DNA of 64,000 nucleotides from Nitrospirota bacterium (GTDB lineage: Bacteria > Nitrospirota > Thermodesulfovibrionia > UBA6902): positions 1 through 64,000 of the forward strand of contig JACRLN010000025.1 in assembly GCA_016215115.1 (NCBI GenBank), written 5' to 3'. A program made the position numbers and the translations under genes. The notes under the pieces were generated by a model. The model was given only the letters and a program-made list of their open reading frames with translations. It did no database searches and was not told the DNA's origin. The stretch's first letter is position 1. Every line of letters begins with the position of its first letter. This document shows positions 7,166-16,132 of the stretch, piece after piece.

Positions 7166-8068
7166 ATGGGCAAAATAAAGTCACGGAAGAAAAATATCCT
7201 AATCGACATCTACAACACCCTCTACAAAGCCTTCGGTCCCCAGCACTGGTGGCCCGGGGAAACGCCTTTTGAAATAGCTGTTGGCGCAATACTTACCCAG
7301 AATACAAACTGGGGAAATGTCGAAAAAGCAATAAATAATTTAAAAAACAGCGAGGTGCTTGATGCAAAAGCACTGCAAGAGATGTCGCATAAAGAACTTG
7401 CCTCATTAATAAAGCCGGCAGGGTACTTCAATATCAAAGCTAAAAGGCTCAAGCATTTCCTTGATTTCCTTGCAAATCATTATAAAGGCCGTGTGGAGCA
7501 GATGCGGAATGAAGATACTCACATGCTGAGACATCGGCTCCTTGAGATAAACGGAATTGGTCCTGAGACATCTGATTCAATTCTCCTCTATGCGCTTGAT
7601 AAGCCGGTCTTTGTAATTGATGCCTATACAAAAAGAGTGCTTGCAAGACATAAGATTATCTCAGAAAAGGCAACTTACCATGAAATACAGGAACTTTTTC
7701 ACAAAAACCTTCCGATGAATGTTAAGTTATTCAATGAATATCACGCCCTGTTTGTAATGGCGGGCAAGTATTACTGTAAACCAAAGCCGAGGTGTGAAGA
7801 GTGTCCATTAAGCGATTTGCTGAACAAAAAACAGTCGTTTGTTGGCATTGGCAACAGCGGCAGGAGAGATATTTCCGGAAGACATGAGAAACTGCTTTAC
7901 AAAAGCTTGTCTGATGAAACCATGAAAGTACAGCGTAGTTCAAAGGCTGAAATTGCTGTATCAAGATTGCGAAAAACTTCGTTAAAGAAAGGGTTGTCTA
8001 CACTCTCGCAAAAAGATATTGAATCGGAAATCCACAGCGCAAAGCAGGCAAGAAAACAACGCAAGTAG
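7166..8068 (+). CDS. Endonuclease III-like DNA glycosylase (HhH-GPD) with a foreign-looking C-terminal tail
   Basis: The 300-aa protein has an HhH-GPD core at residues 10-220. ILTQNTNWGNV is the substrate-recognition helix, LLEINGIGPETSDSI is the helix-hairpin-helix, and VIDAYTKRV carries the catalytic aspartate. The lysine that makes EndoIII bifunctional is replaced (GPET instead of GRKT), so a monofunctional alkyl-base glycosylase is likelier. Three cysteines (CKPKPRCEEC) remain of the iron-sulfur loop, but the fourth is missing. The last 55 residues (SSKAEIAVSRLRKTSLKKGL onward) resemble a short antitoxin, and a PIN fragment follows the stop, suggesting fusion with toxin-antitoxin debris. 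The enzyme class is firm; the origin of the tail is inferred. Confidence 0.85.
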   Translation: MGKIKSRKKNILIDIYNTLYKAFGPQHWWPGETPFEIAVGAILTQNTNWGNVEKAINNLKNSEVLDAKALQEMSHKELASLIKPAGYFNIKAKRLKHFLDFLANHYKGRVEQMRNEDTHMLRHRLLEINGIGPETSDSILLYALDKPVFVIDAYTKRVLARHKIISEKATYHEIQELFHKNLPMNVKLFNEYHALFVMAGKYYCKPKPRCEECPLSDLLNKKQSFVGIGNSGRRDISGRHEKLLYKSLSDETMKVQRSSKAEIAVSRLRKTSLKKGLSTLSQKDIESEIHSAKQARKQRK

Positions 8069-8070
8069 TT

Positions 8071-8229
8071 TTTACATCATTTATTGAGGCAGCCATAACC
8101 GGAATGGCAGATGCATTGATCACTGGCAATAAACAGCATTTTGCAGGAAAGCCGGCAAAAAAAATCAGGATTATGACACCTGATGAATTTTTGAGATTTT
8201 GGAAACAGAGGGAAACAAAACAGAAATAA
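8071..8229 (+). pseudogene. C-terminal remnant of a PIN-domain (VapC-like) toxin gene
   Basis: A frame without a start of its own encodes FIEAAITGMADALITGNKQH and continues through IRIMTPDEFLRFWKQ to a TAA. ADALITGNKQHF matches the final acidic motif of PIN toxins, and the TPDEFL ending is typical. The N-terminal two thirds with the other catalytic aspartates are absent. It starts three bases after the stop of the glycosylase gene, whose tail looks like the matching antitoxin. Confidence 0.65.
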
Positions 8230-8298
8230 ATCAGATGACCAAAAAGAATAAAAACAATGATAGCGTTAATTACAAATTTACTTAATAAACATTAGGGA

Positions 8299-8358
8299 AT
8301 GACCAAAGACATTTTGCATAAAACAGACTCTCTCAAATCCGCCATTGACCGCCAATGA
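8299..8358 (+). other. Short reading frame overlapping the addB start
   Basis: A 19-codon frame (MTKDILHKTDSLKSAIDRQ) starts at 8299 and stops at 8356-8358, overlapping the next start codon as ATGA. It may be a leader peptide that couples translation, or the leftover N-terminus of a truncated gene. AGGG lies only 1-2 nt before the ATG, so translation is uncertain. Nothing else is seen between 8230 and 8354. Confidence 0.25.
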
Positions 8359-11027
8359 AGACCCTCTTTATAGCCCGGCCAGGCGCAAGGAGAAGGAGAG
8401 ATAACATCTTCAAGGAGATCATCTCCTTCTGCCCGGGAAATGATTTCTCCTCTGTGTTTTACATCTGTCCCAACAGCTTTATCATCAGTGAGGCTGAAAG
8501 GGATTTTCATAATTATCTGAAGAGACCCGCGTATATCCCGTTTCAGACTTCTACATTAAAGCAATTTGCAGAGCGCATTTTTGGCGGAAATACCATCTCA
8601 GAACGCATAAGGCCTCTCATCATTGCTGAGATCCTCTCTGAAAAGAATGCGGGCTACACGCGTCTCTTATCCGACCTCTTGAGGAAGCTGAAACACTATA
8701 TGCCGGGACAAGAGCTTTCTGAGATCAGGGCTCAGACCGTCTCATTGATATTTGAGGAGAAGGCGGCAAACCGGGCGGCGGATGCGATAGAGAGCCTCAT
8801 CATGTACGAAGACTGGATAAAGAAGAGAGGGCTTTCTGACTCTGAAGAAGTCCTTAAAATGAGCATTCCGATTATAAAGGAAACTAAGGATATGCCGATC
8901 GTTGTGATCGACGGCTTCTTTGACCCGACCCCGCTTGAGCTTGAAATGATTATGACGCTAATCGAAAAAGCGGAGAACGCTTTTCTGCTTGCTGACAGCA
9001 GCAGCGGCATATGCCAATCACTGTCGGACTACAAAGGTTTCTCTGTCATAAAACTTGACTCAAAGTTCCACAGGGCAAGCTCTCCTTATTCCTCTTATCC
9101 CTCGATTGAGGAAGAGGTCGAGTCAATAGCAAAGACTTCAAAGGCAATGCTTCTTGAAGGAACAAGCCCATGGGATATAGTCGTTTCATTCCCTGACATC
9201 AGGAAATACGCCCCCATAGTGAAAAGGGTCTTTGCAAAACACGGCATCCCGCTGAGCATTGAAGAGCAGTACCTCTCATGTGCAGGCCCTGTTATCGCGC
9301 TTGAGAGCCTGCTGACGTGCATTGAGGAGGATTATCCATCCTACGACTTCCTCGCGCTCCTCACATCGCCTTCATTCCCTGAAATCCATCCGCTTATAAA
9401 GGAGTGGTCTGTCGCATATTCATACAGGGCCGGCGTTATAAAGGGAAAGGGGTCATGGCTCTCAATAAAGGAGACGCTCCTTAATTCGGTGACAGAGAAG
9501 GTTACGGAAGAAGAGAGCGCAAGGATAGAGCACATTCAGAATGAGATAAGAGATATTATCGGCCTTATTGAGAATGTAAAGAGAAAGGGGACGCTGCCCG
9601 GATTTCTGGATACGCTTGAAGATGCGCTGAAGAGGCTCGGCTTCTCAGGCGACCCCGCGCATACGGAAATCACGGATATGATAGAGGCGCAGTTTGATGA
9701 ACTCAGGCAGTTCCATAAAATATGCGGTGAGACCCCGAACTTTGAAAGCCGGCCTGTCTCTCTTCTCAGAAATCTCTTAAGGGATATGAAGGCATTCTCT
9801 AAAAGAGGCGGCGGAGTCCGCTTAATACCATTTGAGCTTGCTGCAGGGATTGAGTCTGAGGCGCTGTTCTTCGGCGGGACTGTAGAGGAAGACTTACCTT
9901 CAAGACCTGTCATAGATCCAATGCTGCCGGAGAGGGTGAAGAAGGAACTCGGTCTTCCATATCTTGAATACTACATCAGCAGGCAGAAGCGTTATTTCAA
10001 TATGATACTTCATTCCTGCAGAAGAGAGCCTTACATCTCTTGCCCCTCGGCAGAAGGCGATAATCTGCTTCTGCCTTCTCCGTTCCTTGACTGGGACTCG
10101 GTCAGGCCTTTTTCAGCGCCGAATATTTTTTCAGAAGAAGAGATCCATATCATGGAGGGGTTAAGCGGGAATCATAGGGGCAGCTTAGGAGTCTCTTCGG
10201 GACAGAACCTGGATTCCGGGTCTTACTTTAAAGGATACATAAGCGTGACTGATATTGATTCATACAGGAGATGCCCCCGCAGGTTTTATATTGAGAAGGT
10301 ATTGAATATAACCGCTGAGGAGCCGCCTAAGTTTGAGGTCGAGGCAAGGTTGTGGGGAAGCCTCGCGCATAAGACAATGGAGCACCTCTTCAGAGATGGC
10401 GAAATTGATATTGACGGCATGGATAAGCGGCTCTTTGAGGGGCTCACGCTCGCGCTCAAGAGATTCCCGGTTGGAGATTTCTGGTCAAAGGTTGCGCATG
10501 ATATCTTCAGGAGGCTTCTTCCTGAGCTCAAGGCGCGGGAAAAGGATATAAGGGCTGACGGATTCACGCCTTTTCAGGTTGAAAAGAAGGTAGCCGCAGA
10601 AATTGGCATTCTGAAGCTTAAAGGCAAGATTGACAGGATTGACAAGAAAAAGTCAGAAGTCAGAAGCCAGAAGTCAGAAGTAAAACAACAACGGACAACG
10701 GACAACGGACAACGGGACTCGGTTATTCTCATTGACTACAAGACAGGCAGACCGGATAAAGACAGCCTTCAGCTTCCTCTTTATGTCTCCATGTGGCAGA
10801 AGGAGAACCCTGACATTGTTGAAAGAGCCGGAATATATTCCCTGAGAGACGGCAGTATCACATGGTATCCTTCGAAGGGCGAAATCACGGCCTTCACCGA
10901 AGACGCGATCATAAAGGCAGAGGAGATAGCCGGCAATATACGCAGAGGAGTATTCCCTCCTGAGCCTCATAATGCGCAGGAATGCAGATACTGTTATCAC
11001 AGCCCGTTATGCGAAGGGGCAAAGTAA
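8355..11027 (+). CDS. addB: AddB-like protein: degenerate helicase plus Fe-S PD-(D/E)XK nuclease
   Basis: The 890-aa protein forms, with the next gene, a helicase-nuclease that processes double-strand breaks for homologous recombination. Residues 1-600 follow the AddB helicase fold but lack a convincing Walker A motif, as expected. The nuclease domain covers about residues 630-890. SYRRCPRRFYIEKV gives the first cysteine, LKGKIDRID and VILIDYKTG give the D...D-x-K active site, and the C-terminal CRYCYHSPLC gives the other three iron-sulfur cysteines. Between the two active-site strands sits an in-frame repeat insertion (about residues 766-788). The stop is 3 nt before the addA start, so they form an operon. 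Similarity to AddB is by architecture, hence modest doubt about the name. Confidence 0.85.
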   Translation: MKTLFIARPGARRRRDNIFKEIISFCPGNDFSSVFYICPNSFIISEAERDFHNYLKRPAYIPFQTSTLKQFAERIFGGNTISERIRPLIIAEILSEKNAGYTRLLSDLLRKLKHYMPGQELSEIRAQTVSLIFEEKAANRAADAIESLIMYEDWIKKRGLSDSEEVLKMSIPIIKETKDMPIVVIDGFFDPTPLELEMIMTLIEKAENAFLLADSSSGICQSLSDYKGFSVIKLDSKFHRASSPYSSYPSIEEEVESIAKTSKAMLLEGTSPWDIVVSFPDIRKYAPIVKRVFAKHGIPLSIEEQYLSCAGPVIALESLLTCIEEDYPSYDFLALLTSPSFPEIHPLIKEWSVAYSYRAGVIKGKGSWLSIKETLLNSVTEKVTEEESARIEHIQNEIRDIIGLIENVKRKGTLPGFLDTLEDALKRLGFSGDPAHTEITDMIEAQFDELRQFHKICGETPNFESRPVSLLRNLLRDMKAFSKRGGGVRLIPFELAAGIESEALFFGGTVEEDLPSRPVIDPMLPERVKKELGLPYLEYYISRQKRYFNMILHSCRREPYISCPSAEGDNLLLPSPFLDWDSVRPFSAPNIFSEEEIHIMEGLSGNHRGSLGVSSGQNLDSGSYFKGYISVTDIDSYRRCPRRFYIEKVLNITAEEPPKFEVEARLWGSLAHKTMEHLFRDGEIDIDGMDKRLFEGLTLALKRFPVGDFWSKVAHDIFRRLLPELKAREKDIRADGFTPFQVEKKVAAEIGILKLKGKIDRIDKKKSEVRSQKSEVKQQRTTDNGQRDSVILIDYKTGRPDKDSLQLPLYVSMWQKENPDIVERAGIYSLRDGSITWYPSKGEITAFTEDAIIKAEEIAGNIRRGVFPPEPHNAQECRYCYHSPLCEGAK
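10649..10717 (+). repeat. Heptamer repeat array inserted in frame in addB
   Basis: CAGAAGT-type heptamers (10651-10681) are followed by ACGGACA heptamers (10691-10714). They encode KSEVRSQKSEV and QQRTTDNGQRDS. The insertion separates KIDRID from VILIDYKTG, adjacent strands of the nuclease core. The reading frame is kept. Confidence 0.8.
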
Positions 11028-11030
11028 TTT

Positions 11031-14000
11031 ATGAACTATCTCAGCACAGATAAAAGCGTTATCATCTCATCGCCGGCGGGTTCGGGCAAGACCGAGAAGC
11101 TCGCAAGAAGATACATTGCACTCTTAAAGAGCGGCGTCAGCGTTGAGAGAATTCTTGCCGTCACATTCACTGAGAAGGCCGCGGCTGAGATGAAGCAGAG
11201 GATCCTGACGATACTGAAAGAAGAGGACACCCGCCTCTTTGATTCCCTGCTTGAAAAGATGCCGCTCATGCGGGTCTCAACCATTCATTCTTTCTGCGGC
11301 ACGCTTTTGAGGCGGTTCTCCTTTGAGGCAGGTATAGACGCAAATTACAGGGTGGAGAATGCGATTGACTCCAGGATCATATGGGAAGATATCATATACG
11401 AACTCCTTATGGAGGCAGGTGCAGGAGACGGCAATCATAAGCTTTTTCTCCAGACAATAGGGGAAAAGGGCTTCAGGGGTCTCGCGAATCTCAGTGATAC
11501 GGTCAATTATCTGTATGAGAAGAGGCCGTTCTCTCTTGAGGCAGTGGTCCCTCCGTATCAGTCCGCTTCTTCGGCGCAATTGATCGAAGAACTCCTCTCA
11601 TGGGAAGGAGCAGAAGAAGCGATTGACAGCTATCAGGATTTTTTCAATGAGAAAGAAGTTGAAAAGCGGGCGGGCTTTGAAGATTACTTTCTGACAAAAG
11701 AGAAAGAGCCGCGCAAAAGAGGGCCGAAAGGTTTGAGCGGCATAGCAGACTACAGGGACTGGGCAGCGAAGATGCACGCCTTCTGGAAGGATAAGAAGTT
11801 TCAGGAATACAGCAACAGGGCGCAGAGAATAAGAGAGATATTCGGCAGCTGCCTTAAGAGGCACGCGCTTCTGAAGAGTTCAAAAGCGCTTCTTGATTTC
11901 AGCGACCTTGAGTATATCGCCTATCGCATGCTCACTGAAGAGCCTGAATGGGCCAACATCCTTTATGCGTTTGACGAGAAGACGGACCATATACTCGTGG
12001 ATGAATTTCAGGATACGAATAATTTTCAGTGGGCCGTGATAGACAGGCTTACGGAAGAGTGGCGCTCCGGTATAGGCGCAAAGAGGGACGAGGGCATAAA
12101 GCCGACGGTATTCCTCGTAGGCGACAGGAAGCAGTCCATATATTATTTCAGGGGCGCCAATGTCGAGATATTCCGCAGGGCAAAGGAGAAGTTAGCCGAG
12201 TGGCTCGGAGAGGAGTTTCATTATGAAGAGGTGAAGGAGAACTACCGGAGCGCGCCTGCGATCATCGAATTCACAAATACCGTCTTCTCAAAGATAATGT
12301 CTGCTGATAATGCATCGCCTGCCTGGATGACAGGATACGGCGAATTCGAAGCCCATAGAAAGAACCTGACAGGCAAAGGAAGCGTAGAGATAATCATGCT
12401 CGAAGATGAGGATGAGGGCATATCGCTTCAGAGGGAGAAAGAGGCGGATGTCATAGCAAAGAGAATAAAGGGGCTTGTCGGTGATCTCCGTATCACAGAG
12501 CGAAAGACCGGCGTTCAAAAAGAATGCATGTATGCTGACATCGCCATTCTTTTAAGAAAGAGAACCCATTTAAAAAAATATGAGGAGGCATTAATCAGGC
12601 ACGGTATCCCGTTTATCGCGGTCAAGGGGATCGGCTTTTATCAGGAGCCTGAGGTTGCGATGCTTCGGGCACTTGTCTATTTCCTCTCAAATCCAAAGGA
12701 TGATTACAGCCTTTACATCTTGCTCAAAAGTCCGCTCTTCAATATTGATGAAGGCAGTATCCTTCACCTGACAAGCATTGAAGGTGAAAGCCTGTTTGAG
12801 AAGATGCAAGTAGGGGCGGGTTTGAAACCCGCCCCTACAGGGGGGAAAACACCCCTTAATCCCCTCTTGATAGAGGGGAAAACTCTGCCAATAACCCTTC
12901 TTCAGCAATGGCTTCAGGCAGTAAAAGAGACGCCGCTTGCCGAGTTGATAGAGCGCGCTCTTGTTGAGACAGGCGCGTGGCGTTATTATCACGAGCCGCA
13001 ACAGCACGCAAATATAAAGAAGTTCATCAGGATCATGGAAGAGACAGAGTCAGGCGGCAGGCCGCTTATAAAAATCAGGGCCTTCCTTGAAAGGACTATA
13101 ACCCGGGAAGAAGAGCCGAAGGCTAATGTGAATACAGAAGGCATGAATGCGGTAAAGATACTAACGATACATACGGCAAAAGGCCTGGAGTTTCCTGTTG
13201 TCTTTCTTCCGGCGATCGAAGACCCCTTCACCTTAAGAAGCAATGAAAGCCTTGTGTATGAAAAAGAGGGGAAGTTCTTCTTTAAGGCGATAACAGATGC
13301 CTCGTTAAGAAGGGATGACGAGGACTTCCGCCTCCATCTGATGAAAGAAGATGAGGAGCAGAAGAGGCTCTTTTACGTGGCTGTAACAAGGGCAGAGGAG
13401 GCGCTCTTTCTTGTTGCAACATGGAAAGAGAGGGGCAAGAGTTTTCTCGGTTATCTGAAAGAGGGGATAGGTCTTGATAAGAGAGATAATGGATACAGCA
13501 TTAAAGAAGATATTCCGGGGCTCTCAATTGTTGACGGCGCCGGAATAACAGCCCCTCCAGCCGAAACATCTGCCGGAAAGAAGATAAGACATCCTCACGC
13601 GGAGTTCATACCAACGCCTGCGAGAGCAGCGAAGGAATGGAAGACCGTCACAGGCGGTATCATGACAAAGGGTCAGGGCATAAATATGGTTGTCCCCGGA
13701 GAGATACTGCATGAGATATTTGAGAAGATATCTAAAGGCGATATAACGGATGGTGGAATAGCGGAATTGGCGGCAAGGCTCTTCAGCTTAAGAGGCATGA
13801 GTGAGGCTGATGCTGAAGACGGTATAACTGAAATCAATAAAACAGTCGCGCTTCTTAAAAAGAAAGGCATATGGCAGAGCATCATTCAACCTGTGCAGGA
13901 TTCATTTGCCGAACTTCCGTTTATCTTTGAGTCGGGGCTCTCCGTTTACAGAGGAAGGATAGACAGGGTGATAAAAGATGGCGGCGCTTACAATATTTAT

Positions 14001-14165
14001 GACTACAAGACCTTCCCGGTTGCGGATGATGAGATAGAGGAGATCATAAAAGAGCACTCATTCCAGCTCGATATTTACAAAAAAGCGGTGAGAAAAATAT
14101 TCAATACAAACGCCGTGAAGTCATTCATCGTGTTCACACACACAGCGGAAATACATGAGGTGTAG
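11031..14165 (+). CDS. addA: AddA-like UvrD-family helicase with C-terminal nuclease domain
   Basis: The 1044-aa protein has Walker A SSPAGSGKTEK (residues 13-23), VTFTEKAAAEM (motif Ia), DEFQDTNNFQW (motif II, about 325-335), VGDRKQSIYYFRGA (motif III), NYRS (motif IV), LTIHTAKGLEFPVVFL (motif V) and VAVTRAEEALFLVA (motif VI). The C-terminal 170 residues contain GEILHEIFEKI, VYRGRIDRV and NIYDYKTFPV, a RecB-type nuclease. It should translocate 3' to 5' on single-stranded DNA and cut at breaks with AddB. Residues about 594-618 are an in-frame repeat insertion in domain 2B. The gene is translationally close to addB and followed by a repeat hairpin. Confidence 0.9.
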   Translation: MNYLSTDKSVIISSPAGSGKTEKLARRYIALLKSGVSVERILAVTFTEKAAAEMKQRILTILKEEDTRLFDSLLEKMPLMRVSTIHSFCGTLLRRFSFEAGIDANYRVENAIDSRIIWEDIIYELLMEAGAGDGNHKLFLQTIGEKGFRGLANLSDTVNYLYEKRPFSLEAVVPPYQSASSAQLIEELLSWEGAEEAIDSYQDFFNEKEVEKRAGFEDYFLTKEKEPRKRGPKGLSGIADYRDWAAKMHAFWKDKKFQEYSNRAQRIREIFGSCLKRHALLKSSKALLDFSDLEYIAYRMLTEEPEWANILYAFDEKTDHILVDEFQDTNNFQWAVIDRLTEEWRSGIGAKRDEGIKPTVFLVGDRKQSIYYFRGANVEIFRRAKEKLAEWLGEEFHYEEVKENYRSAPAIIEFTNTVFSKIMSADNASPAWMTGYGEFEAHRKNLTGKGSVEIIMLEDEDEGISLQREKEADVIAKRIKGLVGDLRITERKTGVQKECMYADIAILLRKRTHLKKYEEALIRHGIPFIAVKGIGFYQEPEVAMLRALVYFLSNPKDDYSLYILLKSPLFNIDEGSILHLTSIEGESLFEKMQVGAGLKPAPTGGKTPLNPLLIEGKTLPITLLQQWLQAVKETPLAELIERALVETGAWRYYHEPQQHANIKKFIRIMEETESGGRPLIKIRAFLERTITREEEPKANVNTEGMNAVKILTIHTAKGLEFPVVFLPAIEDPFTLRSNESLVYEKEGKFFFKAITDASLRRDDEDFRLHLMKEDEEQKRLFYVAVTRAEEALFLVATWKERGKSFLGYLKEGIGLDKRDNGYSIKEDIPGLSIVDGAGITAPPAETSAGKKIRHPHAEFIPTPARAAKEWKTVTGGIMTKGQGINMVVPGEILHEIFEKISKGDITDGGIAELAARLFSLRGMSEADAEDGITEINKTVALLKKKGIWQSIIQPVQDSFAELPFIFESGLSVYRGRIDRVIKDGGAYNIYDYKTFPVADDEIEEIIKEHSFQLDIYKKAVRKIFNTNAVKSFIVFTHTAEIHEV
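12810..12882 (+). repeat. Two palindromic repeats inserted in frame in addA
   Basis: GTAGGGGCGGGTTT and AAACCCGCCCCTAC form a perfect palindrome at 12810-12838. A second, CCCCTCTTGATAGAGGGG, follows at 12861-12878. Together they encode VGAGLKPAPTGGKTPLNPLL and a few more residues, a low-complexity loop with no counterpart expected in the helicase core. Confidence 0.8.
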
Positions 14166-14206
14166 GGGCAATCCCCTGTGATTGCCCAGGTACCCCTTTT
14201 TTCTCC
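14164..14206 (+). terminator. Repeat-derived hairpin after addA, possible terminator
   Basis: GGGCAAT (14166-14172) pairs with ATTGCCC (14181-14187) directly after the addA stop, followed by AGGTACCCC and TTTTTT. It belongs to the same GTAGGGGC repeat type as the insertion in addA. The distance to the T-run (about 11 nt) makes termination uncertain. Confidence 0.45.
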
Positions 14207-14336
14207 TTTTTTCTCCTTGCCCAACTTATTGTCTTATAGGTAAAATGTAGCATTCTGAAATTTGGGGAATAGGGCCATAGAACCAGGCATGAAATGTTTT
14301 AATACAAATAAATTCATCTTGTATGAGGAGGGGATC

Positions 14337-15212
14337 ATGGCAAAAAAAGATTTAGTTTCGATTGGCAGTAAGTCGTTTGAGGATTTGAGGAAAATTAATG
14401 AACACGGAGCAGAGTATTGGAGTGCCCGAGAAATTCAGCCTCTATTAGGATATACGCAATGGAGACGATTTGAAGATGCAATTAAAAGGGCGCTAACCTC
14501 TTGCAAACAATCAGGGAATACTCCTAAGAACCATTTTGCCGGCTCCGGCAAAATGGTTGACCTTGGCTCAGGAAGCGTGCGTGAAGTGCCTGATTATAAT
14601 CTTTCCCGCTTTGCCTGTTATTTGATTGCTCAGAATGGAGATCCGCGCAAGCCCGAAATCGCCAATGCTCAAAAGTATTTTGCTGTTCAGGCACGGCGGC
14701 AAGAAATCTCAGATGCAATTGCCGCCGATATTGAGCGTTTGGAACTTCGCAAGCAGACAGCCGAAGAATTTAAAGCATTGTCAGGTGCAGCGCGTGATGC
14801 AGGAGTTCATGACAGGATGTTCGGGGTCTTCCATGATGCCGGATATAAAGGTATGTATGGGGGACTTGGCAGAGACGCGATCAAGAAGCATAAGAAGATT
14901 CCTGAAAAAGAGAACCTTATGGATCGTATGGACACTACAGAATTGGCGGCAAACCAGTTTCGTATGACTCAGACACGGGACAAACTGACTCGTGAACGTG
15001 TGAAAGACCAACCAACAGCTATCAAGACACATGAAAATGTTGGTAAAGAGGTTCGGGATGCTATAAAACGTATCGGAGGAATAATGCCTGAAGAATTACC
15101 GCCTGCCGAACATATTAAGCTTGTTGAGAAGCGGATAAAACGCGTTTCACCAAAACTGGAATTGGAAGATAAAGACGCAAAAGGATTGATTGGCAGATCG
15201 GAAGAGAAATGA
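14337..15212 (+). CDS. dinD: DNA damage-inducible protein D (DinD)
   Basis: The 291-aa protein starts MAKKDLVSIGSKSFEDLRKI and carries the BRO/DinD N-terminal domain: EYWSAREIQPLLGYTQWRRFEDAI at residues 25-48, then NLSRFACYLIAQNGDPRKPEI. The C-terminal half is helical (YGGLGRDAIKKHKKI to PPAEHIKLVEKRIKR). E. coli DinD is SOS-induced and antagonises RecA-mediated strand exchange. The start at 14337 is set by GAGGAGGGG (14325-14333), and an earlier in-frame start at 14262 has no site. It overlaps rsmA as ATGA. A perfect 30-bp palindrome lies inside the gene. The context next to addAB suggests a repair role. I could not make out a LexA box. Confidence 0.88.
   Translation: MAKKDLVSIGSKSFEDLRKINEHGAEYWSAREIQPLLGYTQWRRFEDAIKRALTSCKQSGNTPKNHFAGSGKMVDLGSGSVREVPDYNLSRFACYLIAQNGDPRKPEIANAQKYFAVQARRQEISDAIAADIERLELRKQTAEEFKALSGAARDAGVHDRMFGVFHDAGYKGMYGGLGRDAIKKHKKIPEKENLMDRMDTTELAANQFRMTQTRDKLTRERVKDQPTAIKTHENVGKEVRDAIKRIGGIMPEELPPAEHIKLVEKRIKRVSPKLELEDKDAKGLIGRSEEK
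14529..14558 (+). repeat. Perfect 14-bp-stem palindrome inside dinD
   Basis: AACCATTTTGCCGG and CCGGCAAAATGGTT flank the dinucleotide CT. The segment encodes NHFAGSGKMV, in the conserved N-terminal domain, so it replaces rather than adds residues. Confidence 0.8.
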
Positions 15213-15982
15213 AACGCCCATTCGGACAGCATTTCCTTTTTGACCCCAACATACTGAAGAAGATCATCAGATACAGTGAGATAACACGTGATGATACAGT
15301 TGTCGAGATCGGCCCCGGGCTTGGGACCCTGACAAGGTTTCTCGCATTACATGCGAAAAAAGTTATCGCCATTGAGATCGACAAAAAACTGATCGGGAGG
15401 CTCCAGGAGATACTCTCACCGCATGACAACGTTGAGGTCATACGGGCCGATGCCCTGAAATTCCCATTCAATGACATTCAGGGCAATTTCAAAGTTGTTG
15501 CGAATATCCCATATAACATTACGACCCCGCTTTTGTTCAGACTGCTTGAGTTCAGGGAGAAAATTATGAGTATGACATTGTTAATGCAGAAAGAAGTCGC
15601 AAAAAGAATCGCAGCTTCTCACGGCAGCAAAGAATACGGCGTTCTCTCGATCGGAATACAGTTGTACACTAAGCCTGTTCTGGAATTCTCCGTATCGAGA
15701 AAGGCATTTTTACCGCCGCCCAAAGTTGATTCCGCAGTGGTACACTTTGAAGTCTCTCAAGCGCCTTTTTTCCCGGTTAAAGATGAAGAATTTTTTTTAA
15801 AGGTAGTAAAAACCGCCTTTTCGCAAAGACGGAAAACTCTTACGAACAGTCTAAAAACATTTAAAGGCATAAAAGACGCCCTCAGGAAAACAGGCCTGGA
15901 CCCCAAACTTCGACCTGAGAATCTGAGTATCGAAGATTATGTCCGGCTGGCAGAGGCCCTCGAACAATCGTTGGCTTTATGA
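15209..15982 (+). CDS. rsmA: 16S rRNA (adenine1518/1519-N6) dimethyltransferase RsmA/KsgA
   Basis: The 257-aa protein dimethylates two adjacent adenines in helix 45 of 16S rRNA with S-adenosylmethionine, late in 30S assembly. It starts RPFGQHFLFDPNIL, the family N-terminus. VVEIGPGLGTLTRFL binds the cofactor (about residues 32-46), IEIDKKL follows, and ANIPYNITTPLLF is the catalytic N-x-P-Y motif. The C-terminal helical domain (FSQRRKTLTNSL) contacts the ribosome. Length is typical. The ATG overlaps the dinD stop by four bases, so its translation is probably coupled to dinD, an unusual partner. Confidence 0.95.
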   Translation: MKRPFGQHFLFDPNILKKIIRYSEITRDDTVVEIGPGLGTLTRFLALHAKKVIAIEIDKKLIGRLQEILSPHDNVEVIRADALKFPFNDIQGNFKVVANIPYNITTPLLFRLLEFREKIMSMTLLMQKEVAKRIAASHGSKEYGVLSIGIQLYTKPVLEFSVSRKAFLPPPKVDSAVVHFEVSQAPFFPVKDEEFFLKVVKTAFSQRRKTLTNSLKTFKGIKDALRKTGLDPKLRPENLSIEDYVRLAEALEQSLAL

Positions 15983-16056
15983 AGAATTTATTGGTCATAT
16001 TTTTAAAGTTAACTGATTGATTTATCAGCTTTTTGATTTTTTAGCTTCTGTCGCTA

Positions 16057-16077
16057 CTTGACATAAGTCGTATCAAT
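16057..16077 (+). promoter_or_regulatory. HAIR-like operator (probable HspR site)
   Basis: CTTGACA and TATCAAT are separated by 7 nt. The HspR consensus is CTTGAGT-N7-ACTCAAG, and the half-sites here share TTGA-x-A in inverted orientation with the same spacing. It overlaps the -35 box and spacer of the promoter, the position expected for repression. hspR lies in the same cluster. Confidence 0.55.
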
Positions 16078-16086
16078 TGATATTAT
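16058..16086 (+). promoter_or_regulatory. Strong sigma-70 promoter of the dnaJ-hspR-clpB cluster
   Basis: A perfect TTGACA (16058-16063), a 17-nt spacer and TATTAT (16081-16086). Transcription would start near 16093, 40 nt before dnaJ. Confidence 0.75.
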
Positions 16087-16132
16087 TTGTTTTATAGAAG
16101 GTATTAACTTAGACTTAAAGAAGGGATATGAA

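Noticed and set aside
9536..9913. Long antisense reading frames inside addB, clpB, pilQ and others
   Set aside because: They lie opposite strongly conserved coding sequence and have no ribosome sites or family features.
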